From positions 162,499,963 through 162,563,962 of the forward strand of contig NC_085136.1 in assembly GCF_035046485.1 (NCBI RefSeq): a stretch of DNA of 64,000 nt, read 5' to 3'. The translations under genes and the position numbers were made by a program. Within the stretch, counting starts at the first letter, position 1, and each line of letters opens with the position of its first letter. Below are positions 1 to 11,038 of the stretch, one piece after another. A model generated the notes under the pieces. The model saw only the letters and a list, made by a program, of their open reading frames with translations, was not told the origin of the DNA and did not search any database. This stretch comes from Aedes albopictus. Its lineage: Eukaryota > Arthropoda > Insecta > Diptera > Culicidae.

Positions 1-3000
1 GTATTCTCCCCTTGCAAAGCAGCGAGAACGGTTTTGGAGTTGCTAACCCAGTTTCGTATTTCAAAACCGCCCTGCTGGTGAACGTATCTCACGTCTTTGG
101 CTAACTGAATAGCTTGCTCCTCGGTATCAACACTAGAAAGCATGTCGTCGACGTAGTGTGACTTCGTAATGACTTGATGCGCTATTGGGTATTCGTTGAC
201 AAATCTATCGGCGTTGGTATTCTTCACGAACTGCGCTGTAGTCGGTGAGCAGCAAGCTCCGAACGTCATTACCTGCATGGCGTATACCTCCGTATCACCA
301 CGTTCGCTCATCCAGAAGAAACGCTGACAGAGTTGGTCTTCTTCTCTAATCAGCACCTGGTGAAACATTTCACGAATGTCACCAGTTAGCCCGATGCGAC
401 GCTCTCGAAACTGTAGAAGGATCGCGAGGAGAGAGCACAACATATCCGGCCCTTTTAAGAGAACTGAGTTTAGTGATGTTCCGTGGGCGCTGGCCGCTGC
501 GTCCCATACTATGCGTACCTTCCCAGGTTTGTTGGGGTTGGTTACGGGAAAAACGGGTAGGTACCACCGCCGAGGGACCTTTCGGTTGATTTCCTCCTCA
601 CTGAGCTTTCGAATATATCCTTTTGCCGTATATTCAGCGATCTTGGCTTGCAAAATCACCTGCAGCTCCGGTTCTTTTACCATCCGTTTTTTCAAACATT
701 CGAATCTGCGCATAGCCATAGATTGACTGTCCGGCAGACGGACATCGTCGTACCGCCAGAGCAGCCCGGATTCGAAGCGCTCTTCTTTTCGCCGGGTGAG
801 TAACTGCAGCAAAGAGAGCGCACGCTGATCTTCGATGGGCAAATGCGGATGGTTTGTTTTGGTTAGCCCAAGGCTGTCAAAGGAGAAGTAGTTCTTCATC
901 GCCTGGTGCAGATCGTCGTCCTCTGTATTGTTACAAGGACAAATGTGGAAACTGTAATGGTGTAGGTTTGTTCCACGAGTTGGTCCCGATCCACCGCAAA
1001 TCGTCCATCCCAGTCGTGACTTAACTGCAATGGGCTGTCCAAATTCTCCTTCACGGTTTTTCAGCGCGAGGCCAAGATGTGCATGCTTCGTTCCTATCAA
1101 GATTCGAGGACGTATATCACGGTACGAATCGATCGGCAGTCCTCGGAGATGTTGGAACTGCTCGGATAGTTTGCACATATCCAGCGTTTGCTGCGGCAGC
1201 ATCAAGTCTTTCACCGTTCGTACATCGTTCAGGTCGAAGCGTTTGTTACCTTCCTTTGGGCCAGCAATTTGAAGGTTGTAGATACGGGAGTTCGTTTCAC
1301 ATCGTTCGGTCCCGCCGGTCCATCGCAAGCATAGCGGACGTTCGGCACCTTCCAACTGCAGCTTGTCGGCGATCTCTTGGTCGAGTAGAGTAAGCTCAGA
1401 GCCCTCATCGATAAAGGCATATGTATGCACTGTTCCTGTTTTTCCGTACAACACAACTGGTAAGTATCGGAACAGGACTGAGCTAACAACTGTCCGATGA
1501 GTATTGCAGTCGGACGCATTCAGACTAGGTGGAGCTGACGCAGTGTTCGCACTTTCGGTTGTGGAAATCTGTGGCTTCTCCTTAGAATCATTGTGTAATA
1601 ACTCGTGATGTCGGAAGGCGCACCCGTTTCTGCCACATGGTTTGGCAAAGCAGCTTCCCTTATGCACTCGGAGACAGGTACGGCATAATCCGAATTCTCT
1701 TACAGCGGCCCATCGTGAGTCTCTGGAGAGCTCCAAGAATCGTTTGCACTTATCAGCGGATTTGCAATTCTCTTTACAGATTGGACAAACTGGTCTCAGC
1801 GGCGTTCGGTTTTCTGCGATATGGTTCGTTGAAGGAATCTCGTTGCAATCTTCGGACGGAGTCTCGGAATGGGCGTTGAGATACCCATTTCCTTTCTTGG
1901 TGCCTCGAGTTTCAGTTCGGGCAGATTTTTCGAGATGAGCTGGTGACGGAAAAGTAACGATGCTTGCGGCCTCCGCTAGTGCGTAGATCCACCCACTGAA
2001 GGTCGCCAGGTTGACCGTTTGCACCGTTAGTCGATGCTGCGCCCAATTGAGTTTAAGCGAGGGAGGTAGCTTGCCAACCAACTGATGAAGGAGCGAGATG
2101 TTGTACATGTACTCCTGCAGTCCACAGGCGTCTACTGTAGCGCAAAAGTTTTGCACGTGTACAGCGAAATCGACCAGAGTGTCTAGCCTTTCTTCGCGAA
2201 TTGCTGGTAGAGAGCTAACTTTTTCAATTAGCGATTGGACGATGACTTCGGGTTGTCCGAACAGCATCTTTAAGGTAGACAGTATGCCCGGAACATTTTC
2301 TGGATGTATCAGACGGCTCTTGACGGCCTCGTAGGCTTTGCCTTTCAGGCTCTTCTGCAGTCGGACTATGTTTTCCTCGTCGGTAAATCCACACATCGCG
2401 GTCGTACGGTTGTACATCGACAGGAACACTGGCCACTCCTCCGGATTCCCATTAAACGGCGGTAGATCTCGTGGAACTGCTTGTCTGGCTGCCACTTGCG
2501 AGCGTGAGAGCTGGAACTCGTCGTCGTACATTCCGTGGTTTGATGCACAGACACTATCCCGAGGATTCCGAGGGTGAAAACCAGTAGAACACGCCGGTGG
2601 AGCCAATACTTGTCCGTCGAAGGAAGTAGAGTTGAAGGGGGGCCTGAGAATCGCAGATTGTTGCGATATGACTCTCCTGTTGGTATTGAACGTAGCTGGC
2701 GCTGGTATGAAACTTGACTGAGGGTATCTCGAGGATATTCCGATTTGCTGGCCGGAAGGATGCATCGGCATCGTTTGTCCTGTCTGTCTGTAGTGACTGG
2801 CAAATTCAGGATCTGACTGCTGAATCTGAGGGCAATGACTGGATCGCTGACCAGCCTGCGCATTGAAAGGTCCCGTGTTGGCACTGGCCTCAAATCGAAT
2901 ACGAGGTTCCCCGAACTGCTCAATAGCTTGGGCTGGTTCTACGCCACTTCGAGGAGCTTGACGACGCCCCACGTTGGAACTATCCACCTCTGGCATGATT

Positions 3001-3890
3001 GTCCGTTGTACTTGGCTAGCCTCTTTAACCCAATCGTTGATCCGACTCGAAGCCTCGCTGCGACTCCGACTTCCCTTCTCGCTCACGACTTCTTCCAGCA
3101 GGCGATACTTCCTCTCCAAATACTGTTGATGCTCCTGCGCTGCTCGCTCTTCCAAAGCTCGTCGACGTTCTTCTTGCTGCTGCTGAAACTGTCGCTCTTC
3201 CTCCAGTCGCATTAACTGTAACTTTGCGCGCTGCACTGCAGACTTCTGCGACGAAGAGACGGAAATCTCTGACAGTGCTTTTTCTGTTTCTCGTAATGGA
3301 ACTACTTTTCTTGCATCGATACCACCAGCTGACAGTGCTGATTGCTGCTGCTGTCGGTCAGGCTTGGCTTGTTCGGCTGCTGCACCCGGCACAGCTATTT
3401 GACCACCACCGCTGTAGGCTGGAACTGGCTCCGATGAAGTTGGCTTCTGGAATACCGTTGGAGGAATCACTGGGTTGACGCGGGTGCTTGTCGCGATGTT
3501 TCCAACTGGCTGGCTTCTAGTTGACCTTCGATCGTGGTTCTCGTTTCCTTGTCTGGCACTTTCTTCCAAAGCTGTCTTAGTTCGCTGGACCCAATTCGCG
3601 GTAACGCAGTTAGTGCAACTCCAGCTCTTGTCAGCAACTTCTTCCGATACGCCCACACAGGAGAAATGGTACCATCCATCGCATCTGTCACATTGAACCA
3701 TATGCTCAGAATCCGGTCCTCGACACGTCTTGCACGTATGTCCTTCCACAGTATCCTCCATAATCACCACTTCCGGTATGTCATCGTTTCCACCACCACC
3801 ATCAGCACTATGACCACTCACTGATATTTCCTTCGGCCGCGCACCTTTATCACCCTTCGCACCCGATTTGATAACACCGCGACTAGGCAT
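1..3890 (-). CDS. BEL/Pao LTR retrotransposon gag-pol polyprotein, intact but cut by window edge
   Basis: One open frame runs from the ATG at 3890-3888 to base 1 without a stop (about 1296 codons) and continues outside the window. Reading it directly shows, in order: a PHD-type C4HC3 finger at residues 53-95 (C53, C56, C67, C70, H75, C78, C92, C95); a Glu/Gln/Arg-rich coiled-coil-like stretch at about 225-270; a DUF1759-type gag core starting LPPFNGNPEEWPVF at about 476; Cys-rich knuckles at about 700-750; a retropepsin-like site (FIDEGSELTLLD) at about 823; and a reverse transcriptase whose catalytic YVDD falls at about 1246. RNase H and integrase would lie beyond base 1. BEL/Pao elements make gag and pol from one frame, which fits. 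The open frame suggests a young, possibly competent copy. The family call is firm; the exact lineage is not determined. Confidence 0.9.
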   Translation of the reverse strand, partial: MPSRGVIKSGAKGDKGARPKEISVSGHSADGGGGNDDIPEVVIMEDTVEGHTCKTCRGPDSEHMVQCDRCDGWYHFSCVGVSEEVADKSWSCTNCVTANWVQRTKTALEESARQGNENHDRRSTRSQPVGNIATSTRVNPVIPPTVFQKPTSSEPVPAYSGGGQIAVPGAAAEQAKPDRQQQQSALSAGGIDARKVVPLRETEKALSEISVSSSQKSAVQRAKLQLMRLEEERQFQQQQEERRRALEERAAQEHQQYLERKYRLLEEVVSEKGSRSRSEASSRINDWVKEASQVQRTIMPEVDSSNVGRRQAPRSGVEPAQAIEQFGEPRIRFEASANTGPFNAQAGQRSSHCPQIQQSDPEFASHYRQTGQTMPMHPSGQQIGISSRYPQSSFIPAPATFNTNRRVISQQSAILRPPFNSTSFDGQVLAPPACSTGFHPRNPRDSVCASNHGMYDDEFQLSRSQVAARQAVPRDLPPFNGNPEEWPVFLSMYNRTTAMCGFTDEENIVRLQKSLKGKAYEAVKSRLIHPENVPGILSTLKMLFGQPEVIVQSLIEKVSSLPAIREERLDTLVDFAVHVQNFCATVDACGLQEYMYNISLLHQLVGKLPPSLKLNWAQHRLTVQTVNLATFSGWIYALAEAASIVTFPSPAHLEKSARTETRGTKKGNGYLNAHSETPSEDCNEIPSTNHIAENRTPLRPVCPICKENCKSADKCKRFLELSRDSRWAAVREFGLCRTCLRVHKGSCFAKPCGRNGCAFRHHELLHNDSKEKPQISTTESANTASAPPSLNASDCNTHRTVVSSVLFRYLPVVLYGKTGTVHTYAFIDEGSELTLLDQEIADKLQLEGAERPLCLRWTGGTERCETNSRIYNLQIAGPKEGNKRFDLNDVRTVKDLMLPQQTLDMCKLSEQFQHLRGLPIDSYRDIRPRILIGTKHAHLGLALKNREGEFGQPIAVKSRLGWTICGGSGPTRGTNLHHYSFHICPCNNTEDDDLHQAMKNYFSFDSLGLTKTNHPHLPIEDQRALSLLQLLTRRKEERFESGLLWRYDDVRLPDSQSMAMRRFECLKKRMVKEPELQVILQAKIAEYTAKGYIRKLSEEEINRKVPRRWYLPVFPVTNPNKPGKVRIVWDAAASAHGTSLNSVLLKGPDMLCSLLAILLQFRERRIGLTGDIREMFHQVLIREEDQLCQRFFWMSERGDTEVYAMQVMTFGACCSPTTAQFVKNTNADRFVNEYPIAHQVITKSHYVDDMLSSVDTEEQAIQLAKDVRYVHQQGGFEIRNWVSNSKTVLAALQGEN

Positions 3891-3922
3891 CACGCTCGAC
3901 TCGCCAATAAACGAAAATTATA

Positions 3923-4725
3923 TGTTGTTGGATTTGGTCCAACGTGAGGGATTTTCCGGAATTATGATTCTCCACCGGAAGTGAAATAAGAACACGCGAT
4001 CCGGTTTGTGGTAATAACGTAGAGAATATAATTTTCCTAAAGGGAAATACGGATCATCTTAGAATTACAATCATTCGATTTTAGGAATAACTAACAATAT
4101 TGAACAAATGCTACGTGAAGATTGATTTGTGAACCCCTGTCTAGCAACATACAGGCAGTCCAATATATGGTAACAGTGAATTAAATTGATTATCATTTTT
4201 ACTTACGTTTAGTTCCCTTATGTGTCGTGATCTAGACGAGTTTTGTTACAGATCTATTAATTGTAAGATAATTCAGTTACATGTTTTGGAAGATGTTCTA
4301 TAGTTTATCTTACCGGGATCGATAGTGATTTGGTTGCTCTGGGCGAAATTCAATGGGAGGGAGATGTTGTGTGATTTAGGTTACCTAATACAAGTCAATA
4401 TTAGAACTGATGTAAAGCACTTTTAACGGAACTAATCTTACCAATTCAGCGTTGAAATTATGGATGGGGAAAATAGTATTTAAAATTCACTTATTTTAGG
4501 TTCTAATTCAAGGGGCATAATAGAAATAAGCTAATTTTAGGGAGATATTTATCACTACACATCTGCATAACACAGTTCGTTTTTGTCATCTCTTCGTAGA
4601 CTCACCCGGTGACAGGTCGTATACCTGTCACTCCCATGTCATCCATCGCAGCGCTCGTGTGGTAACGAACAGTGTAGATACCGTGTCTATAGATGTGCGC
4701 GCTGGCCTAATGGGGTAGGCCAACA
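3923..4725 (-). mobile_element. Candidate 5' LTR of the BEL/Pao element
   Basis: Upstream of the gag-pol start, the minus strand begins TGTTGGCC at 4725 and reaches CCAACAACA at 3923. This gives a TGTTG...CAACA pair of the kind that bounds LTRs, and a length (803 bp) plausible for BEL. A TGG that could open a primer-binding site lies at 3906, 16 nt inside the inner border, which is farther than usual. The partner 3' LTR is outside the window, so the borders are inferred from the terminal motif and position only. 3891-3922 is the short leader. Confidence 0.5.
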
Positions 4726-5866
4726 GTTGCAAAACGTTAGTTGGTAGTTTTCTATCCTAGTTTGCTTGGAAAAATATAAAAACTATCGTTTCTCTCTGTT
4801 TTCGATCATAAATCGCTTACCACAACATTAGGCACACTGTTCCTATTATGGAGGTAAAATTTAATTTTGGTTCCTATTGTTGCGGTATCCCATTGAAATC
4901 ATATGGGATACCACAACATTAGGAACACTACCGCAACAATAGGAACACAGCAGCAAAAAAATTAAGAAAAATATTTTTTTTAATAGGTTTTTGGGCAAAT
5001 CTTAAGCACACAAATGGTGCAATCTCATAATTTAAGCATAATACATCTATTAAAAATGCCTTTTGGTAACATTTCAGTCAAAAAGTGCTCAATTGCCACT
5101 ACCGTAACATTAGCTACTACCACAACGAAGGGAACAATTACCCTATATAGATATCTTTTTTGCTTTATTCAACAATGCAGCTGTAGGAGTTACTTAACCT
5201 AATTGTGGCCACCAACTTGAATATTGAATGAATTCCAGTAAGCAAGCATATTAACCCTCTAATACCCAACCCCGCCTTTAGACAGGGTATAGTTTGAGCA
5301 TTTTTGTAATGTTTGTTTCGTTGAAAACCAAAATTTTTATGTTTTTGGCTGATATTTATGTCTGTTTTGTATATCTCACAATAGATTTTGGTGTATTTTA
5401 AAGCGTTTTTACATTTTTTTAAAATCATTGAAAAATTGATGTTTTAGTCACCTTCTAGAAGTGATTGTTTATTTTGTATTAAATCGCTACAAACAACATA
5501 TTTTTAATTTTTCCCAAATCATTCTATCTTAATTTTATTGTTTAAGGGAATCGAGTACACTCTAAAATTATTTTTCTTAAAATTACACGGAAAATAAAAT
5601 TTTTTATGAAAAAAATTTAAAATAAAAATATTTTAACAATAATCATATATCTCAAAATGTTTTCATCTAAAAAAAATCCGTTTCCAGGAAAAATACTCTA
5701 CGGCTATCGAAGATCAATAGCAATTAATTAGCAATAAGTGTATTAAAGTTGTGCTGTTGTTTGAATAGAGTTTCTCGATTGTGTTGTGTTGAGTGAGCGA
5801 AATATAAACGGGTTGGGTGATCGCACACACAACGTTGGTGGCATATAAATTGCACAAAGAAAGCAT
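4726..5866. other. AT-rich intergenic stretch, no gene seen
   Basis: No coding frame with recognisable protein content is visible. It contains the hairpin at 4871-4925 and nearby short direct copies of an ACAACATTAGG-type motif (around 4822, 4912 and 5105). The rest is low-complexity A/T. Confidence 0.6.
4871..4925. repeat. 23-bp inverted repeat (hairpin)
   Basis: The arms 4871-4893 and 4903-4925 are reverse complements at 21 of 23 positions, with a 9-bp loop. The motif ACCACAACATTAGG recurs just outside. It may be the end of a small foldback element. Confidence 0.6.
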
Positions 5867-6181
5867 ATACACGCTAAAACTGCTCAGCACTATAATGTGT
5901 AAGACCTACTCATAAGTGCATAATTTCCAGACCACACAAAAATGTGTAGCAGTTACACATTCTCGAAAAACAGCTCGTACACTCTTCTAGATGCGAAATG
6001 TTGATTTTTTTTTTGTTTTCCAAGGTCACTAGTAATCCTACCTAGATTGGCGTACAAAAATTTTTGCGATTTTAACAATTTTGCGGACACTGGAGCTGAT
6101 TTTGTAAATGTGCAAGGGTTACACATTTTTGGTGTAGTCTGGAAATTATGCACTTTAGTGCTGAGCGGCGTTAGCGTGTAT
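5867..6181. mobile_element. MITE with about 60-bp terminal inverted repeats
   Basis: The left end (ATACACGCTAAAACTGCTCAG) is mirrored by the right end (CTGAGCGGCGTTAGCGTGTAT). A second inverted block, AGTGCATAATTTCCAGAC and its complement, lies inside each end. Total length is 315 bp with no coding content. No clear target duplication is visible, so the superfamily is unknown. Confidence 0.6.
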
Positions 6182-6352
6182 CGGAAAATAGCTTTTGGGG
6201 AGACTGGGGTCAAAAGCTCCTAACTATATAATTTTTTTCTTTTAACTTTTAACTATTTTCTCTTTTAATTTTACTCAATCTAGCTTATGTAAATTCTAAC
6301 TTAATTTGAAATAGTTTATTATTTATTAAAATTATTTTCTCCGTTTGGGCTT

Positions 6353-6499
<147 letters not shown>

Positions 6500-6793
6500 T
6501 TCCGTGGTTTTTTTTTATCTTTCCCTTTTTTTTCTCTCTCTTTTGCTTTTTTACCGTAGTAAAAGACCAGATCATAGGGCTCATAAAACTTTAAAAACCC
6601 ACATTGTAGCGGTCAGGAGAATTTGTATATATTTTGGAAATAAGTCTGTAAATATTTAGGTAAGATAGATTGTAAGAGAATACAATCTATATAACATGGT
6701 TCAAATTTGTAAATATCCCTTAACTTAGGCAAACGAAAAGGCATCCATTGACAAACGCTTCTCGAGGTCGAGGCCATTTGTTTTCTGGATAAG

Positions 6794-7002
6794 ACACGGA
6801 CAACGTCTTCAGCTTTGGGCTGTACAGACTGTTTAAACTTAACACTAGACAACGGACGAACGGAGCATGCACCAGTGGAAACGGGGAAGAAACTATTCTC
6901 ACGAAAAGTTTCAACGCCCGGAGCGGGAATCGAACCCTCACCCCATAGCATGGTGCGATTATGAGCTTGGTGACCCTAACCGCACGGCTACGAGGCTCCA
7001 CC
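6794..7002 (-). mobile_element. tRNA-derived SINE with 5-bp target duplication
   Basis: On the minus strand the head at about 7000 reads like a tRNA: A-box-like TAGCCGTGCGGTTAGGG and B box GGTTCGATTCC. The insertion is flanked by ATAAG (6789-6793 and 7003-7007). The opposite arm of the host inverted repeat has the uninterrupted single ATAAG site, so the borders are exact. It is a SINE and not a functional tRNA gene, because the anticodon and acceptor arms do not fold properly. Confidence 0.8.
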
Positions 7003-8276
7003 ATAAGGTGGGAAAGAGAAAGCAGCACGACTATCGGTCAAGTTATCCACATAGCGGTGTAGTCACGATTGAACACGAAGGGTTTCGGGAAATGACGTAC
7101 TTCCGGGTACGTCCGAGATCATTCACTTTCCCTTATCTGAGGCTACAAAGAATCGATCAGTTCGTCCGTGATAGCTCAAAGAGTTGGAAGTGTCCGCGTT
7201 TGCTCGTTAGTTATTCGTGTGCCTGAAGTAGGTGTTCTAAGTGATGTAAGGTATAGTTAAATAGTTTAATTTTGTGTTTCGTTCCATAGTAGGCCAAAGT
7301 GTGCGTGCATAAAGAACTGTGTGCGATTGTGAGGTGGTAGATATCTCAAGATCAAGGTGAGAAATTGTGCTCTTAATGTGCTCGTTGTGCCAGTGCTTAT
7401 GCTTTTTGTCCCGCCAGTTTGGCTCCAATCTCAATCCCGCAGATCTGCGCACCCAAGCGCAATAGCTTCCTTCCCCAACGGACGGAGAATACCCGGCAAC
7501 CGCCAGAGAGCCGGAAGCGGACGGATCCGTAACCACATCGGTCCGAGAAGACCCGGGGACCTTCAGGTGGACGAAGTCCACGCGCTGGTACGCCAATTGA
7601 CCAGTAGGGCGCTGTCAACAGCCGAAAAAGCGCCACTGCGAATCGGCAACCGCCATTGCGGTCACCGAGTTGACGAATCGATCAACGAACGCCGCCATCA
7701 ATCAACCAAGCCGGAGAGATCAACGACCCGGCATATAGGTCATCGACTGCTGAGGTTAAGTAAGCGGAACGAATCGGTGAGTCATCCATCATCCTTTTTT
7801 TGTTGAGAAGTGCGGCGTCCGCTGAGGGCGCCGCGGAGAATCTTTTTTGCCAGTCAAAGACTGTGGATGAAGTGCTGAAAAGCCAACAAAACGTTTTTGG
7901 AGATCGGAATTCCTTCCGACAGCGTCTTGGGGGACCAACGTCTTGGTCCCGTGAAAATGCGTGCGTGAGCCGTTTTTGCCACCACTGCAGGGAAGCTTCG
8001 TCACCAGGAGCGCAGACAAATACGGAGCTGAGCTTCCATCAAGTGACGTCACGTAGAGCGTAGAGCACTGAGCACAGGTTAGGAGATAGGGAGTGGCTAG
8101 AAAACCGTACACATGCTAGGAAGTAGAAGGGAGTAGAACGAACACAAACACTATGAGATAATTTCAATTCGATCGAAACAAATAAACATGTATGTCACCC
8201 TAGTAATTAAGCCCATATAAATCGTTTCGTTTCATTAAAGCCCCAAATAAATATGTGTCCTGAGTTTCCTTCCTAG

Positions 8277-8310
8277 AGATTTGATTGTTTAATTGTATTT
8301 TAACATCACT
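8277..8310 (+). repeat. 34-bp direct repeat, copy 1
   Basis: The sequence starting AGATTTGATTGTTTAATTG is repeated exactly at 8763-8796. The two copies bracket the right arm of the inverted-repeat element. Confidence 0.9.
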
Positions 8311-8762
8311 TAGAACACCTACTTCCGGCACACGAAGAACTAACGAACAAACGCGGACACTTCCAACTCTTTGAGCTATCACGGACGAACTGATCGAGTC
8401 TTTGTAGCCTCAGATAAGGGAAAGTGAATGATCTCGGACGTACCCGGAAGTACGTCATTTCCCGAAACCCTTCGTGTTCAATCGTGACTACACCGCTATG
8501 TGGATAACTTGACCGATAGTCGTGCTGCTTTCTCTTTCCCACCTTATCCAGAAAACAAATGGCCTCGACCTCGAGAAGCGTTTGTCAATGGATGCCTTTT
8601 CGTTTGCCTAAGTTAAGGGATATTTACAAATTTGAACCATGCTATATAGATTGTATTCTCTTACAATCTATCTTACCTAAATATTTACAGACTTATTTCC
8701 AAAATATATACAAATTCTCCTGACCGCTACAACCGTTGCAGAATTGTACGCTCGCCTGAAAG

Positions 8763-8796
8763 AGATTTGATTGTTTAATTGTATTTTAACATCACT
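8763..8796 (+). repeat. 34-bp direct repeat, copy 2
   Basis: Identical to 8277-8310. It lies immediately before the 5' region of the LINE at 8797. Confidence 0.9.
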
Positions 8797-9365
8797 GCGC
8801 GGTTTGTTGTAGCTTCGTTTCCCGTCCTCCACATGTCGAGTTTGATTGGGTTGTCTTATGAGTGTCTTCCAGCTCAGTGAGGGATCTGGTGGCGAGACGA
8901 AAGAGTCTGCCCGTGATGAGAACTTCTCTTGAGTGAGATCGTAGGGGTTCAGGTGAGATCTCTCACCGCTTCTCTGAGTGTCGTCGTGATTGTGCTGTTA
9001 TGTTGTGGTAATAGGGATTTCCCGTTTGGTCGTTTTAGGTCGTAGCCAGCTGGATCGATCCATAAATCCTTTCCAGGAAATTAAATGGACTCGCCCTTTG
9101 GGAGTCTCATCCGGGCAATTTAAAATTGGGCTCGTGGTCTCCTTTCGAGGAGTGGCGCATAAGCCACGTGTTTTATGCAGGATCGCCCAGCAGCGGCTAC
9201 AACATCAATACTAGTGATAACGTAATGATTGCAGATCAAAACGAAGAAATCCTAGGGCCACGTGGAGTTAAGAGATTAAAAACCCAATTATGTCTGGGCT
9301 GACTACAAATTGTGTTGAGAAAATAAAAAATTCTTGACGATTATAGGATCTAAAGTACGACCAAA
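8797..9365 (+). mobile_element. 5' untranslated region of a LOA-like LINE
   Basis: About 570 bp without a convincing ORF that leads directly into the endonuclease ORF at 9366. The LINE at 19634 has a leader of similar length before its endonuclease ORF. The role is inferred from position. Confidence 0.45.
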
Positions 9366-10454
9366 ATGATAACTAAAAACCTAAAGTTCATCCAAGCAAA
9401 TCTACATCATGCAAAGGGTGCAACAGCTGTACTTTGCAAAAGATTAGCCGAGAGTAAACTGGATATAGCTTTTATCCAGGAACCATGGACAAACAATGGA
9501 AGGATATTGGGAATCCATAAAAATCCTTCAAAATTAATATATAAATTAGGGCAGTCACAACCAAGATCTGCAATTTTAGTAAATGGAAGTGTGAATGCAG
9601 TTCCAGTTACACAATTTATTGAACGAGACATTGTTGCTATAATGGTGGACGTACCAACAATCCACGGAAAAACGGAAATTTGTATAGCTTCGGCATACTT
9701 TCCGGGAGATGTGGATGATGTACCTCCACCAGAAGTAGCAACTTTTGTCTCTTATTGTAGGAAGCTAAATAAAGCTTTCATCATTGGTTGTGATGCAAAT
9801 GCTCATCATACGATATGGGCTAGCACAGAGATTAATAGTAGGGGAGAACACCTCTTACATTTCATTTCAAAAAATGAGATCGATTTATGTAACAGAGGCG
9901 AAGAACCTACCTTTACAAATGCAGTTAGACAAGAAGTTTTGGATTTGACATTGTGTAGCCCTACACTCTCGGAAAAAATCAAAAATTGGCATGTGTCAGA
10001 GGAGATTTATTTATCTGATCACAAGCATATACTGTTTGAATATGAGGCTGGTTGTCAACTCATAGAAACTACAAGAAATCCTAGGAAGACTAACTGGGAG
10101 ATCTACACTTCAAAACTTTTATCAGGAATGGATAACTTAAATGACATTCCAAACTCTCGTCATGAGCTTGAAGAAAGTGCTTCAGCACTTTCGAGCATAA
10201 TTAAACAGGCTTTTCATGACAGTTGTGCACCGAAGAAACGCTCTTCAACTAGAGATGTTCCTTGGTGGATTAGTAACCTGCAAAAACTGCGTCGTAAAAC
10301 CCGGAAGTTATTTAACCGGGCTAAAAGAACACAACAGTGGGAACAATACAAAGAGTCCCTCACAATTTATAACAGGGAAATTCGAAGGTCGAAGAGGATG
10401 AATTGGAGGCCAAATGGCATTATGCCAAATGGGGTAGAGCCATCGTTTGCGTAG
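9366..10454 (+). pseudogene. LINE apurinic-type endonuclease domain, 3' truncated (LOA/Lian-like)
   Basis: The first 345 or so residues form a complete APE-type endonuclease as found in non-LTR retrotransposons: an N-terminal QANLHH block, IQEPW with the catalytic Glu, CDANAHH, and the LSDHK motif at about residue 218. The same blocks occur in the same order in the LINE ORF at 20204, so both belong to one clade. The match stops after RRSKRMNWR at about 10405; the last dozen codons are junction sequence. The reverse transcriptase and RNase H domains are missing, replaced by an antisense fragment from another element and then an assembly gap. It starts at a normal ATG. The copy is dead. Confidence 0.75.
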
Positions 10455-10621
10455 CATTGCAGTGTTCCCTTGAGTGGCATGTTAAAAATGTCATTTACAA
10501 AAAGATTGAACAATATAGGACCAACAATAGACCTTTGTGGCACACTAGATTTTATAAGAAGCGGCTCACAGAACTTCATTTTGCAATTTATTTTGAAATA
10601 AATATCATTTAATTTGTTCAT
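10425..10621 (-). pseudogene. Antisense LINE reverse-transcriptase fragment (Jockey/CR1-like)
   Basis: On the minus strand the frame reads SVPQRSIVGPILFNLFVNDI, then about 20 residues on CYAND, where a reverse transcriptase would have YADD. This is the GxPQGSxLGPLLF region plus the catalytic box with the second Asp changed or shifted. Its motif style differs from the LOA-like ORF next to it, so it is probably a separate element joined head-on. It is truncated on both sides. Confidence 0.65.
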
Positions 10622-10644
10622 TTATAATGAATTCTGGAATTTTA

Positions 10645-10667
10645 NNNNNNNNNNNNNNNNNNNNNNN
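10645..10667. other. Short assembly gap (23 Ns)
   Basis: A run of 23 undetermined bases inside repeat-rich sequence. Confidence 1.
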
Positions 10668-11038
10668 AATACTAAAATACAGTAACATATTTGCATTGGT
10701 AAGTGTAATGTACCCATGAAGAGAAATTGTAGCAATCAATGTGCCGGGCAAAGTTTACCGAAATAATTAAATAACTATTCGTAGCAAAATTGCTTGAAAG
10801 AGAATTGTGCATAAATTGCGATTTCTTTTAGTACTTAAATTTCATTGCAATGAAATTGGGCACTTCTCTAATTCGATAATCTTCTTGGTCGTTGTTTTTT
10901 AACAACTTGCCTAATATTTGTCTCCACCCGGCACCTAAGCCGAAAGAGAGATGGAATTGTGAAAATAGGAGTGTTCATGGTATGGGCTCGGAGTCATTTT
11001 GGCTTTCTATTCCACAGAATTAATATGTTTTATGTGAC
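10668..11038. other. Intergenic, no gene seen
   Basis: AT-rich, with no recognisable coding or repeat structure. Confidence 0.5.

Larger units (their letters stand above)
6604..8732. mobile_element. Inverted-repeat element with about 430-bp arms
   Basis: The left arm 6604-7243 is the reverse complement of the right arm 8303-8732, once a 209-bp SINE plus a 5-bp duplication in the left arm is removed. The outer ends are TTGTAGCGGTCA and its complement. The interior (7244-8302) has no recognisable domain; it is locally GC-rich at 7430-7780, unlike the flanks. It could be a foldback DNA element, or two LTR-like units in opposite orientation (the arm begins TGTAGC). No clear target duplication was found. 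Confidence 0.6.
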
